Source: Micromonospora andamanensis (GTDB lineage Bacteria > Actinomycetota > Actinomycetes > Mycobacteriales > Micromonosporaceae). From it: 64,000 nucleotides of DNA. The translations under genes were made by a program, and so were the position numbers. Shown in pieces: positions 1-8,304 of the stretch (its first letter is position 1; each line of letters begins with the position of its first letter). The notes beneath the pieces were generated by a model. That model was not told the origin of the DNA and made no database searches. It worked only from the letters and a program-made list of their open reading frames with translations. The DNA lies in contig NZ_BOOZ01000003.1 of assembly GCF_016863495.1 (NCBI RefSeq), forward strand, positions 310,001 to 374,000. Reading direction: 5' to 3'.

Positions 1-161
1 TGAGGTCGGCTGCCGACCCGCCGCGCGGCACCGTCACCCCGGACAGCGAGGTTGGCCGAGGCGTCCGACGCGCCGTGGCCGCCGCCGCGTTCGTTCATCG
101 GGGTACGGGCGGTCGGGCCGGTCAGGCCGACCGGACGCTCGGCGAAACCGAAGGCGGTCAT
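1..161 (-). CDS. N-terminus of an unidentified leftward gene (partial)
   Basis: An open frame starts with ATG at 161 on the minus strand and runs off the left edge, giving about 53 residues that begin MTAFGFAERPVGLTGPTART. A good ribosome binding site (GGAGG) lies 7 nt upstream of the ATG. A second in-frame ATG occurs 21 codons later. The segment is Gly/Ala/Arg-rich and looks like a disordered N-terminal extension, so I cannot name a family. The SD placement, and a 12-bp perfect hairpin 36 nt upstream at 197-224, support a real gene start. It would be transcribed divergently from the AMP-ligase gene at 767. Confidence 0.55.
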   Translation of the reverse strand, partial: MTAFGFAERPVGLTGPTARTPMNERGGGHGASDASANLAVRGDGAARRVGSRP

Positions 162-766
162 CGCGCCGCCTCCGTTTCGCAGGTGGCCGCCGGGCCGGCA
201 ACGACCGGGTGACCGGTCGTTGCCCCGTCGGGCAGGGTGGCTCCGGGGTGTGCCGGCGGGCGGCAGTTCCCCTTGAGGTGCTGGTCCAATGCGCTCAACG
301 GCACGGGGGCCTCCTCGGGCTGAGGGGTGTCGACTCACGGCAAATGGGGTGAGCCGACCCGAGTGATGATAGGGCCAACGTCACCCGCGCGTGGCAAGTC
401 CGTTACACAGGGCCGAAGTATTTCCCGACGTGTCGCCGACCTGGCGGACCGTTTGTCCGTCGGGTGTGGTTGACAACCGGCCGTTGGGGTGATCCCCAGT
501 GGATTCGCTGTTCTTGCTGGTGAGGGGTGGTATCGGTAACGGTCATCAGGTCCGGTGAAGGCTGGCGTCGACCCCGCACCGGGCGTCCGGAAATGCGGTG
601 CCGTCGCACCTGTACCGCACCGTCGGTGACGTCGCCGGGTTCCGTCGACGGGACTGGCCGTACCTTTCTGGACGGCTCGGGCGGTCACCCACGGCTGGGC
701 GGCCGATGGTGACAGATGGTTCGCGGGCGTGGCCGTGCGGATCGGGCTGTGCCAGACTCAGCCACC
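162..766. other. 605-nt intergenic region between divergent genes
   Basis: No open frame here looks like protein. On the left it holds a perfect hairpin (197-224) in what would be the 5' leader of the leftward gene. A TTGACA hexamer is present at 470-475 on the plus strand but has no convincing -10 partner. A minus-strand TATCAT sequence near 370 could be a -10 for the leftward gene, which would give a leader of about 200 nt. The right end carries CAGACT (753-758), the probable -10 of the AMP-ligase gene. I see nothing else I can support. Confidence 0.5.
197..224 (-). promoter_or_regulatory. 12-bp perfect hairpin in leader of leftward gene
   Basis: GGCAACGACCGG (197-208) and CCGGTCGTTGCC (213-224) are exact reverse complements separated by GTGA, a GNRA-type tetraloop if transcribed rightwards. 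It lies 36 nt upstream of the minus-strand ATG at 161, so it may be a leader structure or protein-binding site rather than a terminator. Confidence 0.5.
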
Positions 767-2341
767 GTGCAGGATCCTGACTCAGTCGCCGGTCCCAACC
801 TCGCCGACCGCCTCCGCCGGGCTGCGGAGCTGCACCCCGGCAAGCCCGCGCTGCACTGGCAGGACCGGACGATCACCTGGTCCGAACTGGACGAGGCGGT
901 GAGCGGGGCGGCCCGGGCGCTTGCCGACGCGGTGCCGGGGTCCGGCGCGGCCCAGCCCGGTGCGCGGGTCGCCGTGGCGCTGCCAAACGTGCCGGAGTTC
1001 GTGATCAGCCTGCTCGGCGTGCTGCGGGCCGGCTTGACGGCGGTACCTGTGAATCCCGGCCTGACCGCCCGCGAACTGCGGCACATCCTGGCAGACTCGG
1101 GCACGTCGGTGCTTATCGCCACCGAGCGGGTCCGGGATCTGGTGGCGGAGCTGGACCTTCCCGCGCTCGTCGAGGTGCACACGAGCGTGCCGACGGTCGG
1201 CGGCGACCAGACGTTCGCGACCCGGGGGGCCGACGATCTGGCGATACTGCTCTACACCTCGGGTACCTCGGGCTGGCCGAAGGGAGCGATGCTCTCGCAC
1301 GGTGCGTTGGCGGCCAACCACGAACAGGTGGGCCGGATCGAACCGCCGGTGGTCGGCCCGGACGACACAGTGCTGCTGGCTCTGCCGTTGTTCCACGCCT
1401 ACGGCCTGAACGCCGGGCTGGGCGCGGTGATCCACAATGCCGCGGCCGGGGTGCTCGTCGACGATTCGGGCTCCGACGCGGCGCTCGCCGAGATCGCCCG
1501 GCACCGGGTGAGCGTGCTGGTGGGCGTACCGTCGATGGTGCAGACCTGGTCCCGGGCGGACCCGGACAGTCTCGCGGCCGCGATGGCCGCCGTGCGGCTC
1601 GTGGTCTGTGGCGCGGCGCCGCTGGAGCCGGTCGACGCGGCGCGCTTCACCGAGGCGACAGGTCACCCGGTGCATGTCGGGTACGGCCTGACCGAGACCG
1701 CCCCGGTGCTCACCTCGACCCTGGTCAGTGGTGAACCCAGGCCCGGTTCGATCGGTCGCCCCCTGCCGGGGATCCAGGCCCGGCTGGTCGGTGCGGACGG
1801 TACGGAGCTGTGGCGCGACGGGGTCGCCGCGCCCGACGACGATCCGGACGAGATGGACCTCACCGACCCCGCCACGGGCACCGATCCGGGACAGCTCGTG
1901 GTCCGGGGCGCGAACCTCTTCGCTGGGTACTGGCCGGACGGCGCGGGTGGACCGGACGCCGACGGCTGGTGGGCCACCGGCGACGTCGCGTACGCCGATG
2001 CCGACGGCGATCTCTTCCTGGTCGACCGGATCGGCGAGCTGATCCTGGTCAACGGCTTCAACGTGTACCCGCGCGAGGTGGAGCTGGTGTTGTCGGCGCA
2101 CCCGGCGGTGGCGGAGTCGGCGGTAGTGGGTGTGCCACACCCGAGGTCCGGGGAGACTGTCCGGGCGTACGTGGTGCCGCAGGCCGAGGTGGCCGGTACC
2201 GAGCTGATCGCCCATTGCACGCGTAATCTGGCCAGATTCAAGTGCCCGACCGCTGTCGAGTTCGTCGACGTGCTGCCGCGCTCGGTGATCGGGAAGGTAC
2301 GCAAGACCGTGCTCGGCACGACGGAGGAGACCGATGCGTGA
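767..2341 (+). CDS. AMP-dependent acyl-CoA synthetase / ligase
   Basis: A 524-residue member of the ANL adenylating superfamily. It is expected to activate a carboxylic acid (probably a fatty acid) to acyl-AMP and then the CoA thioester. Visible motifs are the P-loop LLYTSGTSGWPKG, the adenine-binding VGYGLTETAP, the hinge ATGDVAYADADGD followed by DRIGELILVNGFNVYPRE, and the C-terminal catalytic lysine in GKVRK (about residue 510). The frame is open from 716, but I prefer GTG at 767 because it lies 8 nt after CAGACT, the leaderless-promoter arrangement seen repeatedly in this window. It overlaps the glutaredoxin gene by 8 nt, so the two are translationally coupled. The substrate cannot be told from sequence. 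Confidence 0.9.
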   Translation: MQDPDSVAGPNLADRLRRAAELHPGKPALHWQDRTITWSELDEAVSGAARALADAVPGSGAAQPGARVAVALPNVPEFVISLLGVLRAGLTAVPVNPGLTARELRHILADSGTSVLIATERVRDLVAELDLPALVEVHTSVPTVGGDQTFATRGADDLAILLYTSGTSGWPKGAMLSHGALAANHEQVGRIEPPVVGPDDTVLLALPLFHAYGLNAGLGAVIHNAAAGVLVDDSGSDAALAEIARHRVSVLVGVPSMVQTWSRADPDSLAAAMAAVRLVVCGAAPLEPVDAARFTEATGHPVHVGYGLTETAPVLTSTLVSGEPRPGSIGRPLPGIQARLVGADGTELWRDGVAAPDDDPDEMDLTDPATGTDPGQLVVRGANLFAGYWPDGAGGPDADGWWATGDVAYADADGDLFLVDRIGELILVNGFNVYPREVELVLSAHPAVAESAVVGVPHPRSGETVRAYVVPQAEVAGTELIAHCTRNLARFKCPTAVEFVDVLPRSVIGKVRKTVLGTTEETDA

Positions 2342-2585
2342 GCCCCGCCTGACCCTGATCACCCGTCCCGGCTGCCACCTCTGCGAGGACGCCAAGGCGG
2401 CGCTCGACCGGGTGGTCGCGGTCACCGGCGACAGGTGGACCGAGCGGGACGTCAGCGGTGACGTGGAGCTGGAACGTGAATACGGCGACCGGTTGCCGGT
2501 GCTGCTGCTCGACGGAAGGGAACACGGTTACTGGCGGGTGGAGGAGGAGCGGCTGTTGCGGGACCTGACCACCCCGCAGCTCTGA
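2334..2585 (+). CDS. Glutaredoxin-like protein (DUF836 type)
   Basis: An 83-residue thioredoxin-fold protein with an N-terminal redox motif CHLC (TRPGCHLCEDAK) and the cis-proline segment RLPVLLLDG. The length fits the DUF836/glutaredoxin-like family of actinobacteria. It is likely a cytoplasmic thiol-disulfide reductase or a carrier protein with an unknown partner. The start ATG lies inside the end of the acyl-CoA ligase gene (8-nt overlap), so the pair is an operon. Glutaredoxin-like genes commonly precede rex-hem clusters in actinomycetes. Confidence 0.85.
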   Translation: MREPRLTLITRPGCHLCEDAKAALDRVVAVTGDRWTERDVSGDVELEREYGDRLPVLLLDGREHGYWRVEEERLLRDLTTPQL

Positions 2586-2611
2586 GGCCGTCGCAGCGCG
2601 GCGCTGCCGGA

Positions 2612-2617
2612 TAGGGT
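2612..2617 (+). promoter_or_regulatory. Leaderless -10 (TAGGGT) of the HAD gene
   Basis: TAGGGT is followed by exactly 6 nt and then the ATG at 2624. This spacing places the transcription start on the start codon. No Shine-Dalgarno sequence is present. Confidence 0.6.
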
Positions 2618-2623
2618 GCGCCG

Positions 2624-3292
2624 ATGACCCCTGCGAGCCCTCATCTGGTCTGGGACTGGAACGGCACCCTGCTCAATGATCTCCGCCTCGTGGTGGCCTG
2701 CACCAACGCGGCCTTCGCCAGCGAGGGTGGGCCGAGCGTCACTCCCGAGGAACACCGGGTCCGGTTCCGCCGGCCGATCGCCGACTACTACGCGGAGGTG
2801 CTCGGCCGAGCGGTGGACGACGACGCCTTCGGTCGACTCGACAAGATCTTCCACGACGCGTACCGGGTCGGTCTGACCACGTGTGAGCTGGCGCACGACG
2901 CCGTGGACGCGATGGCGGCCTGGCCGGGCAGTCAGTCCCTGTTGTCGATGTGGTTTCACGACGAGCTGGTCCCGGCCGTCGAGACCTATGGTCTGAACGG
3001 CCGGTTCGCCAGGGTCGACGGGCTGCGGGCGCAGGTCGGCGGCGACCGGAAGGCGGAGTCACTGGCCCGGCACCTCGATGCCCTGGGCGTCGACGGTCGG
3101 TCGGTGGTGCTGATCGGCGACTCGCTCGACGACGCCGAGGCGGCCCTTTCGGTAGGTGCCCGCGCCGTCCTCTACACCGGCGGTTTCACCGACCGCGCCC
3201 GCCTGCTCGCCTCCGGCCACCCGGTCGCCGACACCCTCACCGAGGCCGTGACCCTCGCCACCACTGTCGCCGATTCACCCCGTCGATCATGA
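2624..3292 (+). CDS. HAD-superfamily hydrolase (phosphoglycolate-phosphatase-like)
   Basis: A 222-residue HAD hydrolase. Motif I is DWNGT at residues 11-15, with the nucleophile Asp11, but the usual second (acid/base) Asp is Asn13. The C-terminal motif IGDSLDDAEAAL (motif IV acidic pair) is intact, as is a lysine in GGDRKAES (motif III). The family removes phosphate from small molecules; the substrate is unknown. The gene appears leaderless (TAGGGT then 6 nt then ATG). Its last codons and TGA lie inside the left arm of a 61-bp palindromic repeat (3282-3342), so the C-terminus is repeat-encoded. Confidence 0.85.
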   Translation: MTPASPHLVWDWNGTLLNDLRLVVACTNAAFASEGGPSVTPEEHRVRFRRPIADYYAEVLGRAVDDDAFGRLDKIFHDAYRVGLTTCELAHDAVDAMAAWPGSQSLLSMWFHDELVPAVETYGLNGRFARVDGLRAQVGGDRKAESLARHLDALGVDGRSVVLIGDSLDDAEAALSVGARAVLYTGGFTDRARLLASGHPVADTLTEAVTLATTVADSPRRS

Positions 3293-3342
3293 ACTTGTCG
3301 CCCTCAGAATCGGCGTGTCGGGGCGATAACTTCATGATCGAC
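3282..3342. repeat. 61-bp palindromic repeat, family 1, copy a
   Basis: The arms are 3282-3303 and 3321-3342 (22 nt each, 2 mismatches) with a 17-nt loop. The core is GATCATGAACTT paired with its near complement. Length, arm length, loop length and core match the copies at 27758-27818 and 59776-59836. The left arm carries the stop codon of the HAD gene. As RNA it would fold into a strong stem, so it may also act as a terminator. Confidence 0.85.
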
Positions 3343-3628
3343 CGATTGGAATGGGGTCGGGAGCGGTGTGGGATTGGTCGGAGAAGTCGGTATTGAGGGA
3401 TAATCGCGCGGGTGTTCACGGCGAGGTGGTGATCGATCTTGTGGGATGGAGGGGCCGGTGGGGGCGCGGGCCGTGCCAGCAAGATCGCGATTTGTGCACG
3501 TCTTCACAAGCGCCTACTCTGTAATTCCGACGCGCCCTGCTAGCACAGCCGGCAACATCGGTCGCCAGTGGGAGTCCCGAAACGGCCGACCAGTGGAGTT
3601 GGTCGAGGATCGCACCGCACGGAGTCTC
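3293..3628. other. 336-nt gap between the HAD gene and rex
   Basis: It contains the 61-bp palindrome (to 3342), a weaker dyad with core CGATCTTG (3434-3441) facing CAAGATCG (3480-3487), and the rex promoter/operator (3492-3521). After that comes a leader of about 100 nt to the rex start. No coding frame with protein-like composition is seen. Confidence 0.6.
3492..3521 (+). promoter_or_regulatory. Rex operator overlapping the rex-hem promoter
   Basis: TTGTGCACGTCTTCACAA (3492-3509) matches the established actinobacterial Rex operator TTGTGAA-N4-TTCACAA at 13 of 14 specified positions. TACTCT at 3516-3521 is a good -10. The first six bases of the operator (TTGTGC) sit 18 nt upstream in the -35 position. 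Rex bound here would block RNA polymerase, so the cluster should be autorepressed at low NADH/NAD+ and derepressed when NADH rises, as known for Streptomyces Rex. Confidence 0.85.
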
Positions 3629-4399
3629 ATGAGTCAGCACCGTCACCCTGGCGCGCCCCGTCGCGCAGGTGCCGTACCGGCGCTCCCGGACCTGCCCGAG
3701 GCGACGGTGGCCCGGCTCCCCGAGTATCTACGTGCCCTGCACAATCTCGCTGAAACCGGTCACGAGACGGTTTCCAGCGAAGGGCTGGCCAACGCCGCCG
3801 GGGTGAACTCGGCCAAACTCCGCAAGGACCTGTCCCAACTCGGCTCGTACGGCACCCGGGGCGTCGGCTACGACGTCGGGCTGCTGATCGATCAGATCGA
3901 GTACGTGCTCGGGCTCACCCAGCGCCGGGCCGTCGCCCTGGTGGGGGTGGGTAACCTCGGTCACGCCCTGGCCGGCTACGACGGCTTCGCCAGCCGTGGA
4001 TTCCGGATCGCCGCGCTCTTCGACGCCGACCAGGAGCGGGTCGGCGAGGAGATCAACGACCTGGTCGTACTGCACATCGACGAGCTGCCCCGGGTGGCCG
4101 CCGAGGAATCCATCGCGATCGGTGTCATAGCCACCCCGGCCGCCGCCGCGCAGCGCGTGGCGGACCAGTTGGTCGCCGTCGGCGTGACAAGCATCCTGAA
4201 CTTCGCGCCGTGCGTACTCTCGGTTCCGGACGGGGTCGACGTGCGCAAGGTCGACCTCGCCATCGAGTTGCAGATCCTGTCGTTCCACGAGCACCGCAAG
4301 GCATCCCTGACCGCGCTCCCCGCCGCCGGTGGGTCTGCCCTCACCGCCCTGCCGGGTGGTCTCGCGGTCACCGAGAGCCAGGAGGCGATCGGCACGTGA
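3629..4399 (+). CDS. rex: Redox-sensing transcriptional repressor Rex
   Basis: A 256-residue homodimeric repressor that senses the NADH/NAD+ ratio. The N-terminal winged-helix DNA-binding domain (about residues 22-95) contains NSAKLRKDLSQLGSYGTRGVG, the hallmark recognition segment. The Rossmann NAD(H) domain begins with VALVGVGNLGHALAG (GxGxxG at about 106-111). The frame is open from 3446, but ATG 3629 is chosen because GGAG lies 4 nt upstream and the protein then has the family length. Its stop overlaps the hemA start (GTGA), so rex and hemA are coupled. A Rex operator lies upstream, which indicates autoregulation. Confidence 0.95.
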   Translation: MSQHRHPGAPRRAGAVPALPDLPEATVARLPEYLRALHNLAETGHETVSSEGLANAAGVNSAKLRKDLSQLGSYGTRGVGYDVGLLIDQIEYVLGLTQRRAVALVGVGNLGHALAGYDGFASRGFRIAALFDADQERVGEEINDLVVLHIDELPRVAAEESIAIGVIATPAAAAQRVADQLVAVGVTSILNFAPCVLSVPDGVDVRKVDLAIELQILSFHEHRKASLTALPAAGGSALTALPGGLAVTESQEAIGT

Positions 4400-5724
4400 A
4401 ACTCCTCGTCGTGGGCGCGTCGTACCGCACCGCACCGGTCGCCACGCTGGAACGGCTCGCGGTGTCACCCAGCGGGCTCGACCACACCCTGGGGCGCCTG
4501 GTCGCGCAGCCGTACGTGAGCGAGGCCGTCCTCGTCTCCACCTGCAACCGGGTGGAGGTCTACGCGACGGTGTCGGGCTTCCACGGCGGCCTCGGCGACA
4601 TCTGCGCCATCCTCGCCGAGCAGGCGGGCTGCCAGCCGGCCGCGCTGGCCAACCACCTCTACGTGCACTTCGATTCGGCAGCTGTGGACCACGTCTTCCG
4701 GGTGGCCGCCGGCCTGGACTCGATGGTGATCGGCGAGGCGCAGATCCTCGGCCAGCTGCGTGACGCCTACCACTGGGCCAGTGCCGCGGACACCGCCGGT
4801 CGCCTGCTGCACGAGCTGATGCAGCAGGCGCTGCGGGTCGGTAAGCGGGCCCACTCGGAGACGGGCATCGACCGTGCCGGTCAGAGCGTGGTCACCGCCG
4901 CGCTGGGGCTCGCCGCCGGTCACCTCGACGACGACCTCACCGGTCGTCCCGCGTTGATCGTCGGTGCCGGGGCGATGGGCTCGCTGGGCGTGGCGACGCT
5001 CTCGCGGCTCGGCGCCGGGCCGTTGACCGTGACGAACCGGAGCACGGACCGGGCCGTCCGGCTGGCCGAGTCTTACGGTGCTGGCGCGCGTCCGATGACC
5101 GAGTTGGCCGACACCCTCTCCACCGTGGACATCGTGGTGGCCGCCACCGCGTCCGCCGAGCCGGTCCTCACCCGCGAGGTGGTCGCCTCGGCGCTCGCCG
5201 GCCGTGCCCCGGGACGTGGCCCGCTGGTCCTGCTCGACCTGGCGGTACCGCGGGACGTCGGCCCGGGCGTCGCCGAGCTGCCCGGCGTCGAGGTGATCGA
5301 CATCGACCGGATGGCGGCGCTGCTCGCCGACGGCCCGGTCGCCGCGGACGCCGCCGCCGTCGAGCGGATCGTGGCCGGCGAGGTCGAGTCGTTCCTCAGC
5401 TGGCTGCGCGGCGCCGACGTGGCCCCGACCGTCGCCGCCCTGCGCGGCCGAGCCGACGACGTGGTCACCGTCGAGCTGCGTCGGCTCGCGCAGCGCCGTC
5501 CCGACCTCAGTGACGACCAGCGGGCCGAGGTGGCCCGTACCGTGCACCGGGTGGTCCAGCGGCTGCTGCACCAGCCGACCGTCCGGGTCCGCCAGCTCGC
5601 CGCCGAACCCGGCGGTGACCAGTACGCCGCCCTGCTGCGTGAGCTGTTCGATCTTCAGGTCCCGCAGACGTCGCCGGTGGACACCGTGCCGGACCTCACC
5701 CCACCCGCCGGAGGCGAGCGATGA
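4396..5724 (+). CDS. hemA: Glutamyl-tRNA reductase
   Basis: A 442-residue enzyme making glutamate-1-semialdehyde from Glu-tRNA(Glu) with NADPH, the first committed step of C5-pathway tetrapyrrole synthesis. The catalytic Cys50 lies in STCNRVEVYA, and GEAQILGQLRDAY and the NADPH-binding LIVGAGAMGSLGV are present. It ends with the helical dimerisation domain. The start is GTG at 4396, which shares four bases with the rex stop. Its own stop shares four bases with the hemC start (ATGA). The coupling to rex places haem supply under redox control. Confidence 0.95.
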   Translation: MKLLVVGASYRTAPVATLERLAVSPSGLDHTLGRLVAQPYVSEAVLVSTCNRVEVYATVSGFHGGLGDICAILAEQAGCQPAALANHLYVHFDSAAVDHVFRVAAGLDSMVIGEAQILGQLRDAYHWASAADTAGRLLHELMQQALRVGKRAHSETGIDRAGQSVVTAALGLAAGHLDDDLTGRPALIVGAGAMGSLGVATLSRLGAGPLTVTNRSTDRAVRLAESYGAGARPMTELADTLSTVDIVVAATASAEPVLTREVVASALAGRAPGRGPLVLLDLAVPRDVGPGVAELPGVEVIDIDRMAALLADGPVAADAAAVERIVAGEVESFLSWLRGADVAPTVAALRGRADDVVTVELRRLAQRRPDLSDDQRAEVARTVHRVVQRLLHQPTVRVRQLAAEPGGDQYAALLRELFDLQVPQTSPVDTVPDLTPPAGGER

Positions 5725-6692
5725 ACGAGGCCCCACTGCGCCTCGGTACCCGGGGCAGCAAACTGGCGATGGCCCAGTCCGGTCAGGTCGCCGAGGCGCT
5801 CACCGCGCGAACCGGACGCCCTGTCGAACTGGTCGAGGTGGTCACCGCAGGCGACCGGTCCAACGCGCCGGTGCACCGGCTCGGGGTCGGCGTCTTCGTC
5901 TCCGCGCTGCGTGACGCCCTGGTCGCCGGGACTATCGACTTCGCCGTTCACTCGTACAAGGACCTGCCCACCGCGACCGCGGCGGGGCTGCACATCGCCG
6001 CGGTGCCGCCGCGACAGGATCCGCGTGACGCGCTCGTCGCCCGCGACGGCAGGACGCTCGCCGAACTCGATCCCGGCGCGGTTGTCGGCACCGGCGCGCT
6101 GCGCCGGATCGCCCAGCTGCACGCGTTGGGCATGCCACTGTCGGTAACCCCGATCCGGGGCAACATCGACACCCGGCTGGCCCGGGTGCTCGGCCCGGAG
6201 GCCGACCTGGACGCCGTCGTCCTGGCCCGGGCGGGCCTGACCCGCATCGACCGCGCCGACGTCGTCACCGAAACGCTCGATCCGATGCTGATGCTGCCGG
6301 CTCCCGCTCAGGGGGCGCTGGCGGTGGAGTGCCGGATCGACGACACCGACCTGGTCGAGTTGCTCGCCACGCTCGACCACGCACCGTCACGCGCCACGGT
6401 CACCGCGGAGCGGGCGATGCTTGCCACCCTGGAGGCCGGATGCTCCGCTCCGGTCGCCGCCCACGCCGAACTCGCCGAGGGCGAGACCGGTGAGGAGATC
6501 TACCTGCGCGGGGCGGTGATCAGCCCGGACGGCACCCGCGAGATCCGGCTGTCCCGCACCGGAACGCCCGCCGATGCGGCGGAGATCGGTAAGGCACTCG
6601 CCGCCGAACTCCTCGACCTCGGCGCCGACTCGATCCTCGGCCCGCAAGGACACGACGGCCCGGGGACCCAGCAATTTGGGAGCACAGAATGA
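5721..6692 (+). CDS. hemC: Hydroxymethylbilane synthase (porphobilinogen deaminase)
   Basis: A 323-residue cytoplasmic enzyme that joins four porphobilinogens into hydroxymethylbilane. The dipyrromethane cofactor cysteine is Cys241 in LEAGCSAPVAAHAEL. The catalytic Asp81 lies in AVHSYKDLPT, and Arg-rich substrate contacts are seen in GTGALRRIAQL and IRGNIDTRL. The length is typical. It overlaps both neighbours by 4 nt (ATGA), so it is part of a single coupled operon with hemA and the hemD fusion. Confidence 0.95.
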   Translation: MNEAPLRLGTRGSKLAMAQSGQVAEALTARTGRPVELVEVVTAGDRSNAPVHRLGVGVFVSALRDALVAGTIDFAVHSYKDLPTATAAGLHIAAVPPRQDPRDALVARDGRTLAELDPGAVVGTGALRRIAQLHALGMPLSVTPIRGNIDTRLARVLGPEADLDAVVLARAGLTRIDRADVVTETLDPMLMLPAPAQGALAVECRIDDTDLVELLATLDHAPSRATVTAERAMLATLEAGCSAPVAAHAELAEGETGEEIYLRGAVISPDGTREIRLSRTGTPADAAEIGKALAAELLDLGADSILGPQGHDGPGTQQFGSTE

Positions 6693-8269
6693 CCCGCACC
6701 CGTAAGCCCGTAGGCCGCATCGCGTTCGTCGGGGCAGGACCCGGCGACCCGGGCCTGCTGACCCGCCGGGCGCACGACGCCCTGGTCGACGCCGATCAGG
6801 TGGTGTACGACCGGGGAGTCCCCGAGTCGCTGCTCGACGCCGTCCGGGCCGAGGCCAGGTCCGATGCCCAGTTCACCCCGGCCGAGGGCGCGCCGGGCGA
6901 CGTCGCGAAGATCCTGATCTCGGCGGCCCGTTCCGGGCAGAACGCGGTGCATCTGGTGGCCGGCGACCCGTTCGGCCACGACTCGGTGGTCAAGGAGGTG
7001 CAGGCGGTGGCGCGAACCGCCGCGCACTTCGAGGTGGTTCCGGGGGTCGGCCAGGCCGAGGGGGTGGCCACCTACGCGGGCGTGCCGCTGCCGGGCGTAC
7101 GCACCGCTGCCGACGTCGAGGACGTCAGCAATCTGGACTTCGAGGCGCTGGCGGCAGCCGTGCAGCGCGGCTCGCTGGCGCTGGCTGTCGATGCCGGTGA
7201 CCTGGCCGCGATCCGGGACGGGCTGCTCGCCGCCGGCGTTGACGGTGCCACTGACGTCGGGGTGACCGGCGACGGCACCGGAGAGACGCAGTACACCACC
7301 ACGTCGACCGTGGACTCTTTCGTCGCGGCGGCGCTCGGCTTCACCGGCCGGGTCGTGCTGACCGTTGGCGACGGTGTGGGTCAGCGGGACAAGCTCAGCT
7401 GGTGGGAGAACCGCCCGCTGTACGGCTGGAAGGTGCTGGTGCCCCGCACCAAGGAGCAGGCCGGCGCGATGAGTGCCCGGCTGCGGGCGTACGGGGCGAT
7501 CCCCTGCGAGGTGCCGACCATCGCGGTGGAGCCGCCGCGCACCCCGGCCCAGATGGAGCGGGCGGTCAAGGGCCTGGTCGACGGCAGGTACGCCTGGGTG
7601 ATCTTCACGTCGGTCAACGCGGTGCGGGCGGTCTGGGAGAAGTTCGCCGAGCACGGGCTGGACGCCCGGCACTTCGGCGGCGTCAAGATCGCCTGTATCG
7701 GCGACGCGACAGCCGACGCGGTCCGCGCCTTCGGCATCCAGCCGGAGCTGATTCCTTCAGGTGAGCAGTCCTCCGAAGGGCTGTTGGCCGAGTTCTCGCC
7801 GCACGACGAGGTGCTCGACCCGGTCGGCCGGGTGCTGCTGCCGCGTGCCGACATCGCCACCGAGACGCTCGCCGCCGGGCTCACCGAGCGCGGCTGGGAG
7901 GTCGACGACGTGACCGCGTACCGGACGGTCCGGGCCGCTCCGCCGCCCGCCGAGATCCGGGACGCGATCAAGTCGGGCGGGTTCGACGCGGTGCTGTTCA
8001 CCTCGTCCTCCACGGTCCGGAACCTGGTCGGCATCGCCGGCAAGCCGCACACGCGTACCGTTGTCGCTGTCATCGGGCCCAAGACGGCGGAGACCGCTAC
8101 GGAGTTCGGCCTTCGGGTCGATGTCCAGCCGCCGCACGCGTCGGTGCCCGATCTGGTGGAGGCGCTCGCCGGCTACGCCGTCGAGCTACGGGAGAAGCTC
8201 GCCGCGATGCCGGCGAAGCAGCGCCGTGGTTCGAAGGTCCAGGGGCCGACCGCGCTGAGGTTCCGGTAG
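6689..8269 (+). CDS. hemD: Uroporphyrinogen-III synthase fused to SUMT-like methyltransferase
   Basis: A 526-residue fusion. Residues about 8-240 resemble the tetrapyrrole methyltransferase (CobA/SUMT) fold: [19 protein letters not shown], then [10 protein letters not shown], then [19 protein letters not shown]. Residues about 245-505 are uroporphyrinogen-III synthase (HemD), starting at [19 protein letters not shown]. HemD closes hydroxymethylbilane to uroporphyrinogen III; SUMT methylates it towards sirohaem and B12. The SUMT segment lacks the usual GGDPFVFGRG loop and has AGDPFGHDS instead, so its methyltransferase activity is doubtful. The start overlaps the hemC stop. Actinobacterial HemD proteins often have this fusion. 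Confidence 0.88.
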   Translation: MTRTRKPVGRIAFVGAGPGDPGLLTRRAHDALVDADQVVYDRGVPESLLDAVRAEARSDAQFTPAEGAPGDVAKILISAARSGQNAVHLVAGDPFGHDSVVKEVQAVARTAAHFEVVPGVGQAEGVATYAGVPLPGVRTAADVEDVSNLDFEALAAAVQRGSLALAVDAGDLAAIRDGLLAAGVDGATDVGVTGDGTGETQYTTTSTVDSFVAAALGFTGRVVLTVGDGVGQRDKLSWWENRPLYGWKVLVPRTKEQAGAMSARLRAYGAIPCEVPTIAVEPPRTPAQMERAVKGLVDGRYAWVIFTSVNAVRAVWEKFAEHGLDARHFGGVKIACIGDATADAVRAFGIQPELIPSGEQSSEGLLAEFSPHDEVLDPVGRVLLPRADIATETLAAGLTERGWEVDDVTAYRTVRAAPPPAEIRDAIKSGGFDAVLFTSSSTVRNLVGIAGKPHTRTVVAVIGPKTAETATEFGLRVDVQPPHASVPDLVEALAGYAVELREKLAAMPAKQRRGSKVQGPTALRFR

Positions 8270-8304
8270 CCGTCCCGGCTCCGGCTGGTCGTCAGGGAGG
8301 GTTC

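Noticed and set aside
335..688. 117-codon minus-strand frame in the left intergenic region
   Set aside because: Arg/Thr/Pro-rich, with no start signal and no family resemblance.
782..2425. 547-codon minus-strand open frame opposite the acyl-CoA ligase
   Set aside because: The ligase motifs are unmistakable on the plus strand; the antisense frame has no recognisable feature.
3434..3487. Fourth copy of the 61-bp palindrome family upstream of rex
   Set aside because: Only an 8-bp core (CGATCTTG/CAAGATCG) pairs, the loop is 38 nt and it lacks GATCATGA. I treat it as a separate weak dyad.
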